A stretch of DNA of 35,331 nt, taken from the IMG/VR virus record IMGVR_UViG_3300042406_001679, positions 1 to 35,331 of that record, one strand, 5' to 3'. The stretch is from a virus. Positions 1 through 7,349 of the stretch are shown piece after piece. Each line of letters starts with the position of its first letter. Position 1 is the first letter of the stretch. Under the pieces are notes generated by a model. That model was given only the letters and a program-made list of their open reading frames with translations. It was not told where the DNA came from and searched no databases. A program made the position numbers and the translations under genes.

Positions 1-581
1 AAGCCTGGGCTAAACATGAAGGAAATCCAGACTTTAGTCCTGCATCTCTAGAAAAGTCTAAGAAAGAAGTTGAAACTATTCTTTCTGAAGTTCCAAAGTT
101 TCTTGATGAAACGTTTCCTGAATGGGAAGCAGTCGACGCAGAACATCAGCTATACGAAGCAGTAGAGAATCATCCTCATGCTTTCAAAGGTTTTATCGAC
201 GGAGTAATCAAGACAAAAGGAAAACGAGGAGAAACAGTCTACTGGATTCTCGATTGGAAAACGACAGCACGAGGATGGTTTAGAGAGAAGCGATCAGACG
301 ACATGGTTAAGGCTCAGTTAGCTCTCTATAAGAATTATTGGTGCAAAAAAAACCCTCAGGTTGATCTGAAAGATGTCCGTTGCGGATTTGTTCTTCTGAA
401 GAAAGCAGCCAAGCCAGGAGATCACTGCGAACTATTCTCCGTCTCTCTTGGTGAAGTTCCAATCAAACGTTCATTAAAAGTTGTCAGCAACATGTTGACA
501 TCAGTAAAACGAGGTATTTCTTTAAAGAATCGTGATGCATGTACTTGGTGCGAATTTAAAGGCACAAAACACTGCACTTAA
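1..581 (+). CDS. PD-(D/E)XK nuclease, RecB/Cas4-like (5' end outside window)
   Basis: The reading frame is open from base 3 of the window to a TAA at 579-581, so the gene starts upstream. The visible part has the RecB-type nuclease signature in order: a segment with AEHQLYEAVE, then GFIDGVI (motif with the metal-binding Asp), then ILDWKTT (the D-x-K catalytic pair), then VKAQLALYKNYW (the Q-xxx-Y helix). It ends with a cysteine cluster CTWCEFKGTKHC (C-x2-C-x7-C). This resembles the C-terminal iron-sulphur ligands of Cas4/AddB-like exonucleases; a partner Cys nearer the N-terminus would lie outside the window. The likely role is a DNA exonuclease in phage replication or recombination. The family call is strong, the Fe-S cluster is inference, and the exact substrate is unknown. 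Confidence 0.75.
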   Translation, partial: AWAKHEGNPDFSPASLEKSKKEVETILSEVPKFLDETFPEWEAVDAEHQLYEAVENHPHAFKGFIDGVIKTKGKRGETVYWILDWKTTARGWFREKRSDDMVKAQLALYKNYWCKKNPQVDLKDVRCGFVLLKKAAKPGDHCELFSVSLGEVPIKRSLKVVSNMLTSVKRGISLKNRDACTWCEFKGTKHCT

Positions 582-617
582 TTTACGCTTTGTTTCCAAC
601 ACCACATATCTATAGTG

Positions 618-1640
618 ATGAAAACAAAATGTTGTATTTTATGTAATCTAGAATTTATTCCAAACGTTAATAATCAAAAGTTGTGTTCTGATAAATGTAG
701 GACTAACTTTGGGAATATAAAAGAAAAAAAAAGATATGCTGAAAGTTTAGTATCATCAAGAAAAGAAGCGACATGTATTACGTGCTGTAATAAATTTGAA
801 TATCATTTTAGAAAAGAAAGAGGAGAAAGAAAGTTTTGTAGTAGATCATGTGCATCAAAATTTTATATTAAAGAAGGCACTTTTAATGAGTGGCGAACAA
901 GAGTAAATTCTAAGTGTGGCAAAAACGTAAAGTGTCTTAATCTTGTTTGCGAAAATCTTGTTTATGTCCCACCACGATTGTTAAAATCTGGTAAAGGGAA
1001 ATTATGCTCTTTTAAATGTGAAAAAGACTATTTTAGTCAATTATTCAAAGGAAATAAAAATCCTTTTTATGGTAAGAAATTATCAAATGAAAGTAAGCAA
1101 AAACAAAAGGCTACATTACGATCTAATTACCCAAATGTAACAAATGCTTTTAGCTTGGCAAAAAGAAGGACAAAAACTCGTCCACAAATAGCAATATTTG
1201 ATTATGTTAATAACAAATATCCATCATTAAATTTTGAAATAGAGAAAAGGCTGAATGAGGGTAATAAAGAATTTTATGGAGACATTGTTTCATTCTCTAA
1301 AAAAATTCTTATTGAATTTAATGGAGATTATTGGCATTGTAATCCTGACAAATATAAATCAGATTTTTTTCATCATATTAAAAAAATGTGTGCGTATGAC
1401 ATATGGCATAATGATGCAAAAAGACTAGAAACAATTTCATCTTTAGGATATAAAATACTTGTTATATGGGAAAACGAATACAAGAACGGAGCTTGGATCA
1501 ACAAGCTAGAACAATGGCTGGAGGAAAATGCAAAAGAAAACAATACTAATGCTATCAGACCATCCGTGAACAACTACAGCTCAGCGGATGTAAAATTGGG
1601 TGAATTGCTGGAAAATCATGGAACTAACACCACAACGTAA
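618..1640 (+). CDS. free-standing homing endonuclease, EDxHD (Vsr-like) type with NUMOD3-like and Cys-rich DNA-binding modules
   Basis: The protein is 340 aa from ATG 618; an in-frame GTG at 615 is an alternative start, and neither has a clear ribosome binding site. The N-terminus has three cysteine clusters that look like small zinc-binding modules: CCILC with CSDKC, CITCC with CSRSC, and a third CxxxxC with CSFKC. A NUMOD3-like segment (KNPFYGKKLSNESKQK, about residues 145-165) follows. The C-terminal catalytic domain fits the EDxHD family typified by I-Bth0305I: Glu207 or Glu209, Asp222 in FYGDIV, His240 in GDYWHC, Asp266 in WHNDAKR, then GYKILVIWENE. The enzyme should nick or cut DNA at an intronless allele. 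Its last 37 codons overlap exon 1 of the downstream glycosyltransferase and the 5' part of a group I intron, ending in VKLGELLE, a readthrough of the intron core. The gene is A-rich compared with its neighbours, which fits recent insertion between the nuclease and glycosyltransferase genes. Confidence 0.85.
   Translation: MKTKCCILCNLEFIPNVNNQKLCSDKCRTNFGNIKEKKRYAESLVSSRKEATCITCCNKFEYHFRKERGERKFCSRSCASKFYIKEGTFNEWRTRVNSKCGKNVKCLNLVCENLVYVPPRLLKSGKGKLCSFKCEKDYFSQLFKGNKNPFYGKKLSNESKQKQKATLRSNYPNVTNAFSLAKRRTKTRPQIAIFDYVNNKYPSLNFEIEKRLNEGNKEFYGDIVSFSKKILIEFNGDYWHCNPDKYKSDFFHHIKKMCAYDIWHNDAKRLETISSLGYKILVIWENEYKNGAWINKLEQWLEENAKENNTNAIRPSVNNYSSADVKLGELLENHGTNTTT
1520..1524 (+). promoter_or_regulatory. 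ribosome binding site for split glycosyltransferase exon 1
   Basis: GGAGG lies 3 nt upstream of ATG 1528, inside the endonuclease reading frame. It is the only strong Shine-Dalgarno sequence near the glycosyltransferase 5' end. No such site precedes the TTG at 1816 or the GTG at 1822. This decides the start at 1528 rather than a start after the intron. The spacing is short, which lowers certainty slightly. Confidence 0.65.
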
Positions 1641-3027
1641 CTGGAAACGGTAAGCGTGATGGTCTAAAAAGTTAGAACTATATGACAATCAGCAGCCAAG
1701 CTCCTATAAGGAAACTTTGGAGAAGGTTCAGAGACTACGGTTAGCCTAAATCGAAAGATATGGCAATGATCCGACAGCGCCCAACACCAAATGGTGATGA
1801 TATAGTCCAAACAACTTGATTGTGAGCTCAAGCGGCGTTGGAACACAAGCTCGATGGTTGATTAATGGTCTAATCAACACTGGTAAGTGGAAATTCAAGT
1901 GCTTCGGCGGGGCTGTAAAGCATGAAGATTATAGGACGTTAGTTGTCAACGAAGATTTCATCATCAAGCCAACAAACGGGTTTGGTGATAGAAATATGCT
2001 TAGACAAGTTTTAGCAACTGAAAGACCAGATGTTCTTCTATTGTTCACGGATCCTAGGTTTTTTATCTGGGTTTGGGAAATGGAAGATGAAATTCATCAG
2101 GTATGTCCAATAGCATACAATCACCTTTGGGACAACTATCCATGGCCAGAATTTAATAAGGTTCTATATGAATCTACCGACCTTGTCAATTGTATCAATT
2201 GGCCAACCTATCAAATGGTGAAGGAAAGATTCCCAGAAAAAACAAATTATATTCCTCATGCAATTCCACAAGAGGTTTATCATCCGCTTCCAGAAGATCA
2301 ACAAAAGAAGAACAAGGCAACATTGTTAGGTTCACAACGTGAAGATCATTTTACAGCGTTGTTTGTTTCCAGAAATGCTAGAAGAAAGATGCCGTCCGAC
2401 ATTCTAGTTTCATGGAAACAATTTATGGATGAACTAAAGAAAAAGCACGGCCATTCAAAGGCAACGCTAGTTATGCATACAGAACCTCTTGATCCAGAAG
2501 GACCAAACCTTCACCATGTTGTTGACATGCTTGAAATCAAGGATTCAGTCTTCTTCTCAAAGAATAGAATCGAGTTTGGAGACATGAACAAACTTTATAA
2601 TGCGTGTGATACAGTAGTGAACCGCAGTTGTAACGAAGGGTTCGGTCTTTCAACGCTTGAAGCAATGATGTGTGGAAAACCAATCATCGCAATTAAGACT
2701 GGTGGTCTGACGCGACAAGTAGAAGATTTAGAAACTGGAGAGCAATTTGGGATTGGATTGAATCCAGATGCGAGCTCTTTGGTTGGAAATCAACTTGTTC
2801 CATTCATTTATGAAGATTATGTTACCCATGAAGCCCTCGCAAATGCATTCATGGAGATGTATGAGTGGGGACCAGAAAAGAGAAAGCAAGTCGGTCAAAG
2901 AGCGCTTGAACACGCAAGAAAAGATTACGACATCAACAACGTTGTCAAGGCTTGGGATGATACATTAACGAAGTTAGTTGGCACGTGGCAAGACAATCGT
3001 AAAACCTGGGAAATTAACAAAATTTAA
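1528..3027 (+). CDS. GT4-like glycosyltransferase, gene split by a group I intron (exons 1528-1567 and 1823-3027)
   Basis: Joining 1528-1567 to 1823-3027 gives an uninterrupted 414-aa protein (1245 nt with stop). It starts MQKKTILMLSDHP and continues LSSSGVGTQARW, which is the usual first beta strand plus glycine-rich loop of a GT-B fold glycosyltransferase. Exon 2 alone lacks the first strand. The C-terminal half carries the GT4 signature: VSRNARRKMP near the start of the second Rossmann domain and NEGFGLSTLEAM, an E-x7-E motif at about Glu285 and Glu293. The sugar donor and acceptor are unknown; phage DNA bases, virion glycoprotein or host surface are all possible. Without splicing the frame meets a TGA at 1567-1569, so expression depends on intron removal. 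A second GT4-like gene follows after 17 nt, suggesting that the two act in one pathway. Confidence 0.85.
1568..1822 (+). ncRNA. group I self-splicing intron (255 nt, no ORF wholly inside)
   Basis: The conserved core elements are visible in order: AATTGCTGG (P/J3-4 region, 1603-1611), AATCAGCAGCC (Q, 1687-1697), GTTCAGAGACTA (R, 1726-1737) and GATATAGTCC (S, 1799-1808). Pairings found by eye are P1 1561-1567 with 1584-1590 (7 bp, ending in the U1567·G1584 wobble at the splice site), P3 1596-1601 with 1744-1749, P4 1606-1610 with 1690-1694, P5 1624-1628 with 1671-1675, P6a 1701-1704 with 1719-1722, and P7 1733-1737 with 1803-1807. P10 pairs the first six bases of exon 2 (1823-1828) perfectly with 1578-1583, next to the internal guide. 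The intron ends in G1822, the expected terminal G. The upstream endonuclease ORF runs in as far as 1640. The subgroup was not assigned. Confidence 0.93.
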
Positions 3028-3044
3028 AAGGAATTGAGACCAAA

Positions 3045-4217
3045 ATGAAAAAGGTTATATTCAAAGGCCCAGTACTGACTCAGTCAGGTTACGGTGTTCA
3101 TGCAAGACAAGTTGCAAGATGGTTATTATCAAAAAACGATATCGATGTTAAGTTTGTTGTCACACCATGGGGCGATACACCATGGATACTAAATCGTTCT
3201 CATTGTGATGGGCTAGTTGGTAAGATAATGGAAAGAACAGCAAGCCCTGATTACAAAGCTGATGTCTCTTTTCAACTTCAATTACCAAATGAATGGGATT
3301 CAAAGTTATGTCCGATCAATATAGGAATAACAGCAGCAGTAGAAACAGATCTAGCAAACCCAGATTGGGTAGCTGATTCAAACAAGATGTCTTGTATAGT
3401 TCTACCTTCCAATCATTCATTAAAAAGCCTAGAAAATGCGGGTACATTGACAGTAGAATCGCATGTAATACCAGAATCTTTTTCTGATGACATTGTCAAG
3501 AATGATGACAAAACAATCGACCTATCTCATGTCAAAACTTCATTTAACTTTCTATTGTTTGGACAGATGACTGGTAACAATCCATTCAACGATCGTAAAA
3601 ATCTTTTATTTACCATCAAGTGGATTTGTGAAGCATTTGAAAAAGACAGTGATGTTGGCATCATCATCAAAACGAATGCTGGAAGAAATACAAAAATCGA
3701 TAGAAATATAGTTCTTCGTAATCTAGAAGTTCTTCTAAAAGAAGTTAGACCAAGGTCTGAAAACCCTAAGGTTTATTTGTTACATGGCGATATGAGTGAC
3801 AGCGACGTCGCTGCATTATATAAACATCAAAAAGTCAAAGCATTAGTTTCTTTAACTCGCGGAGAAGGATACGGCCTACCCATACTAGAAGCTGCTGCTG
3901 CAGGATTACCAGTCATCGCAACAGGATGGTCAGGCCACCTTGACTTTATGAAACACACAAAGTTTGTCAGCATCGATCATAAGTTAACTCAAATACACCC
4001 ATCAAGGGTCGATGACAAAATCTTCATGAAGAATTCTAAGTGGGCTGAACCTATCGAAGAAGATTTCAAAAAGAAGATTACAAAATTCAGAAATAGTTCA
4101 TCAACTCCAAGAGAATGGGCAACACAAGGCGCAAACAAAATTCATGAACTCTATAGTCATGATGCTGTCTCAAAGATGTATGATGAAAAGCTATCAAAAT
4201 TCTTGGTTAATTCATGA
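3045..4217 (+). CDS. GT4-like glycosyltransferase
   Basis: This is a 390-aa protein with a GT-B layout. The N-terminus MKKVIFKGPVLTQSGYGVHA has a beta strand followed by a glycine-containing donor/acceptor loop. The C-terminal domain has LTRGEGYGLPILEAAAAG, an E-x7-E motif at about Glu274 and Glu282, followed by GLPVIATGWSGHLDF. These features place it with retaining GT4-like enzymes. The start ATG follows an AAAAGGA stretch that can serve as ribosome binding site. It lies 17 nt after another GT4-like gene and overlaps the next gene by four bases (ATGA), so the three are probably translated from one message. The substrate is not predictable from sequence. Alternative names such as mannosyl- or glucosyltransferase cannot be supported. 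Confidence 0.85.
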   Translation: MKKVIFKGPVLTQSGYGVHARQVARWLLSKNDIDVKFVVTPWGDTPWILNRSHCDGLVGKIMERTASPDYKADVSFQLQLPNEWDSKLCPINIGITAAVETDLANPDWVADSNKMSCIVLPSNHSLKSLENAGTLTVESHVIPESFSDDIVKNDDKTIDLSHVKTSFNFLLFGQMTGNNPFNDRKNLLFTIKWICEAFEKDSDVGIIIKTNAGRNTKIDRNIVLRNLEVLLKEVRPRSENPKVYLLHGDMSDSDVAALYKHQKVKALVSLTRGEGYGLPILEAAAAGLPVIATGWSGHLDFMKHTKFVSIDHKLTQIHPSRVDDKIFMKNSKWAEPIEEDFKKKITKFRNSSSTPREWATQGANKIHELYSHDAVSKMYDEKLSKFLVNS

Positions 4218-4513
4218 TTTATGCAATTTTAATAATAACGAACATTTTAACGCTGGCGGCTTGTGTCCTAGCAGTCCAACGTTCTCTTGTTCTTATTGAA
4301 AAAATTGATGAAATTAACGTTCAGGTAGAAGAATCATTAGACATAATTGACACATCATATGCAAACGTATCTAAACACCTAGAATCCCCAGTCCTATTTG
4401 ATGATCCAGTCGTTGTAGCGATGATAAGAGATGTTAAACAAGCTAGGGATGCCATGCTTTTGGTCGCAAACAAAGTTACAGAACCGTTTCAAAACGATGA
4501 GGATTCAGATTAG
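4214..4513 (+). CDS. small single-pass membrane protein, function unknown
   Basis: The protein is 99 aa. Residues 1-24 (MIYAILIITNILTLAACVLA) form one clear hydrophobic segment that should act as an uncleaved membrane anchor. The rest is acidic and helical with heptad-like spacing (LIEKIDEINVQVEESLDIID), suggesting a coiled coil. It ends in an acidic tail, NDEDSD. The ATG overlaps the stop of the upstream glycosyltransferase, so the two are translationally coupled. It might hold a partner at the inner membrane, but no known family was recognised. Confidence 0.65.
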   Translation: MIYAILIITNILTLAACVLAVQRSLVLIEKIDEINVQVEESLDIIDTSYANVSKHLESPVLFDDPVVVAMIRDVKQARDAMLLVANKVTEPFQNDEDSD

Positions 4514-4515
4514 GA

Positions 4516-5286
4516 ATGAACATTGTGATAGAAAAAAATGTAAGAAAAACAAGAAGACGTCGCAAAAAAGGTGATGAAGCAGTCCCTGAAACACCAAATG
4601 CAAGATTTTATTTTACCGGTGAAACGCAGATAGCCATCTGCGAATTTCAACAATCTGCTGATCGTAAGGTCAGAGAAAAGCTTTATGTTGAAAAGATCAT
4701 GCCGGCATTTGAAAAGCTGGTAGAAAATCTAATCAACATTCATAAGTTCAGCGGTCTGCATGACACTTATGAAGACCTTAAGAACGATTGCGTCAACTTC
4801 TTATTCGAAACAATTCACAAGTTCAATCCAAATATGGGAACAAATGCATTCTCATATTTTAATGTCGTTGCAAAGAATTGGCTCATCATCAAGACAAAAC
4901 AGAAAGCGCAACGTGGTCGAAGAGACGTTAGCATCGATGACCCCAAAGGACTATCTACAAATGAAATGCAGGTCATTGAAGAACGCAGCATGGTTCCTGC
5001 TCAAGATTTTTTTCTAGAGAACAATGAGAATATAGCAAATGTTTTGAAGCTCATGTATGAAATACGTTCAAGAGTGAAAGTTGAAAATGAGCTACTTTGC
5101 ATAAACTCCGTCATAACAATTTTTGAAAACATTAACGACATTGACATTTTGAATAAGAGCGCAATTCTTCTTTACATAAGAGAATTATCCGGGTTAAGTC
5201 CAAAGCAACTCACAACCTCAATGCAGGCTGTAAAAAAACACTACAATAAATTGAAAGTGGAACAAAAGTTTGATTTATTCGAATAA
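4516..5286 (+). CDS. late-transcription sigma factor, T4 gp55-like
   Basis: This 256-aa protein has a strongly basic N-terminus (KTRRRRKKGDE). A sigma region 2-like helix set follows: DLKNDCVNFLFETIHKFNP, then GTNAFSYFNVVAKNWLI. The asparagine-alanine-phenylalanine-tyrosine pattern is what gp55-type phage sigma factors show. It would bind host RNA polymerase core and recognise a -10-like late promoter of the TATAAATA kind; two ATAAATA sites occur further down this window. The C-terminus ends EQKFDLFE, which resembles a sliding-clamp binding peptide (Q-x-x-L-F type). In T4, the gp55 C-terminus does contact the clamp. At 256 aa it is longer than T4 gp55 (about 185 aa), mainly from the basic N-terminus and the segment after region 2. 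Confidence 0.75.
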   Translation: MNIVIEKNVRKTRRRRKKGDEAVPETPNARFYFTGETQIAICEFQQSADRKVREKLYVEKIMPAFEKLVENLINIHKFSGLHDTYEDLKNDCVNFLFETIHKFNPNMGTNAFSYFNVVAKNWLIIKTKQKAQRGRRDVSIDDPKGLSTNEMQVIEERSMVPAQDFFLENNENIANVLKLMYEIRSRVKVENELLCINSVITIFENINDIDILNKSAILLYIRELSGLSPKQLTTSMQAVKKHYNKLKVEQKFDLFE

Positions 5287-5318
5287 TTTCTAGCCCCATC
5301 AGAAAATGAGGAAAGTAT

Positions 5319-5696
5319 ATGCCAGATGTAGCAGATGAGTTGGACCCAATTGAAATTTCAGATCGTAGCATCAAAGATAGGATTAAAGACTTCAACGGCC
5401 TCTTGAGTCAAATTGAATCGATCAATGATAAAAAGAGGCAATTGTGGAAAGAAATCTATGAGAATGCAATAACTGATCGACAAAATGCATACATCATGTT
5501 TACTAAGCTGGTCCTGATAGTTCAAGACAAAAGTACAGAACACGCTGTTCATGGCAGGACAATTTCTTCATATATAGAAAGAATGAGCAAAGCAAACGAC
5601 CAATTGATCCGGTTGGCTGAGCTGGTTGCAAAAGCTGAATCCGTCTCAGAAAAGATAGATCCAGATGATATGTTTGATAAGATAAGGAATAACTGA
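5319..5696 (+). CDS. small helical protein of unknown function next to the late sigma gene
   Basis: The protein is 125 aa, almost entirely charged and helix-forming, without cysteine, signal peptide or membrane segment. Notable stretches are INDKKRQLWKEIYENAITDR and SYIERMSKANDQLIRLAELV. The start ATG is preceded by GAGGAAAG and lies 32 nt after the sigma gene. The stop overlaps the next gene's ATG (TGATG), so it is coupled to the baseplate hub gene. By position it could be a late-transcription co-activator like T4 gp33, or a small baseplate assembly factor. Sequence alone does not decide between these. Confidence 0.6.
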   Translation: MPDVADELDPIEISDRSIKDRIKDFNGLLSQIESINDKKRQLWKEIYENAITDRQNAYIMFTKLVLIVQDKSTEHAVHGRTISSYIERMSKANDQLIRLAELVAKAESVSEKIDPDDMFDKIRNN

Positions 5697-7336
5697 TGTC
5701 AGAGATTGTTAGAAAAATTGCAGAAGATGGGCACAGAGTATCTGGTGCGCTAAATTCTGTTTACAATAACATTCAAAATGGCCCACCAAACATAAATCTG
5801 CCTCCTGTTTTTCAACGGTGGGTTGTTCTTGATGTAATCTTTGATCCTTACATTATAGATGAAAGCAAAATACAACAATTAGAATCTATACACGGAAAAA
5901 TAACAAATTCAATTTATGCTTTAAATACCACGCCTCCTAGAAATACGATAATAGGCAAACAAGTAATAGATTCTCGCCGAGGGAATAAAACCATGGCAGA
6001 GAACGCGATGTTACTATATCCATTATTCCCTTCATCGCTATCCATGCCTTGTAAGCCAGGTGAGCATGTGTGGGTCATGTTTGAATTTTTGACAGAACAA
6101 AAAAACTTAGGATATTGGGTTTGTTCCATCGTCGGACCAGGACACACCGAAGATGTTAATCATAGCCACTTTCAAAGAAGCTTTGATTCAACGTTTTTAA
6201 CTAGCGAAGAAAACGCAAATGCACAAAATAAGCATGAAAAAACGCTTAAAAAACCAAGATATCATTTTAAAAATGGCGTCTACGTAAAAATAATAACCTC
6301 TGAAGAAACTCAAGAAAGTTCGTCAGTAATAGATCCAGCATCTGCGTCTGTCTCAGGTGGAATAGATGCTTATGAAAGAATATTAACTGAATCCGACGCC
6401 GCAAAAGCATCTGTCTACGAATCAGTTCCTCGTTTTAGAAAAAGGCCTGGAGATTTAGCATTAGAAGGAAGTAATAATACTTTAATCGTGCTTGGTAGAG
6501 ATCGAACGGGAAGCGCTGCAGCGTATACTACTGTTGATGTATCTGATCCAAATAATCCGAATGCAAATGGAGCAAGAAGAGTTGACAAAAATTCCAACGA
6601 CTTATTTACAAAAAAAGGAGCAGGATCTATAGACATGGTGGTCGGAAGAGGTCAACTTTCTGGATTTACTCAAACAGGAGGTGTACCAACGCTCAACGAT
6701 CTAGGTAATTTAGAATTATCAAAACATAAAGATTCTATAAGCGAAAATGAAGGAAATCCTGACTTTAAAAACGACAGAAGCAGAATTTATATTTCGCAAA
6801 ATACAAATATTGATAAAAATCTCGGCACAAATTACTTACAAAAAAACTTAAACCGTAAACCTTCAGTACAAGACTCAGTTGATGGAGATGCAGGGATTCT
6901 AATAAAATCTGATAAAGTTAGAATCTTAGCTAGATCAGACGTTCAAATACTCGTTACTGGTTATGATGATGAATCTGTTCCAACAGGTGTAAATAACGAA
7001 AACGGGTTGAATGAAACAAAGTCTATTAAAACTGAAAAGAGCGATTCAAAAAAATGGGCTTCTATAACCATAAAAAGAAATGGTGACATCGTTTTTGAAC
7101 CTTCAGATCTTGGATACATCAAGCTTGGAGGAGAAGATGCAAACAGGGGCATCGTTTGTACAACACAGCCTGTCGTGGCAACAAACGGAGGAGTCTTTGG
7201 AAAGCCCATGTTGACAACAGATGGTGGTCAATTAGCTGGTGCAGCTTCACCCACCCCCCAAGGAAACAAACCTGCATTACCGCAAGACGCCACTTTAGAT
7301 TTAGGCACGTATGCAAATAAAGTTTTGATTAAATGA
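5696..7336 (+). CDS. baseplate hub/spike-associated protein with OB-fold-like domain (gp5-like)
   Basis: The protein is 546 aa. Residues about 35-150 look like an OB-type beta barrel: VFQRWVVLDVIFDP, then PGEHVWVMFEF and GYWVCSIVGPGH. This style is seen in phage hub and spike proteins (T4 gp5 N-terminus, gpV-like). The middle is a long low-complexity, polar region. The C-terminal part has repeated short beta strands (ILIKSDKVRILARSDVQILV, then ITIKRNGDIVFEPSDLGYIKLGG), which fit a stacked beta spike or connector. There is no lysozyme domain, unlike T4 gp5; a candidate hydrolase domain is in the next gene instead. The gene overlaps the stop of the preceding small gene by one base. The structural role is likely; the exact equivalence to gp5 is inference. 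Confidence 0.6.
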   Translation: MSEIVRKIAEDGHRVSGALNSVYNNIQNGPPNINLPPVFQRWVVLDVIFDPYIIDESKIQQLESIHGKITNSIYALNTTPPRNTIIGKQVIDSRRGNKTMAENAMLLYPLFPSSLSMPCKPGEHVWVMFEFLTEQKNLGYWVCSIVGPGHTEDVNHSHFQRSFDSTFLTSEENANAQNKHEKTLKKPRYHFKNGVYVKIITSEETQESSSVIDPASASVSGGIDAYERILTESDAAKASVYESVPRFRKRPGDLALEGSNNTLIVLGRDRTGSAAAYTTVDVSDPNNPNANGARRVDKNSNDLFTKKGAGSIDMVVGRGQLSGFTQTGGVPTLNDLGNLELSKHKDSISENEGNPDFKNDRSRIYISQNTNIDKNLGTNYLQKNLNRKPSVQDSVDGDAGILIKSDKVRILARSDVQILVTGYDDESVPTGVNNENGLNETKSIKTEKSDSKKWASITIKRNGDIVFEPSDLGYIKLGGEDANRGIVCTTQPVVATNGGVFGKPMLTTDGGQLAGAASPTPQGNKPALPQDATLDLGTYANKVLIK

Positions 7337-7349
7337 CGGAAGAACGAAC

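Noticed and set aside
1354-1361. TATAAATC, near match to a late promoter
   Set aside because: Lies inside the endonuclease coding sequence of an A/T-rich gene with no gene start suitably downstream; likely chance.
618-1640. Endonuclease as an ORF inside an intron loop with a 5' splice site near 582-617
   Set aside because: No exon with a start codon fits at 582-617, whereas P1, P10 and the protein sequence all place the 5' splice site at 1567/1568.
1816-1824. TTG or GTG start for the glycosyltransferase directly after the intron
   Set aside because: No ribosome binding site, the first beta strand of the enzyme would be missing, and exon 1 at 1528-1567 restores both with matching P1 and P10.
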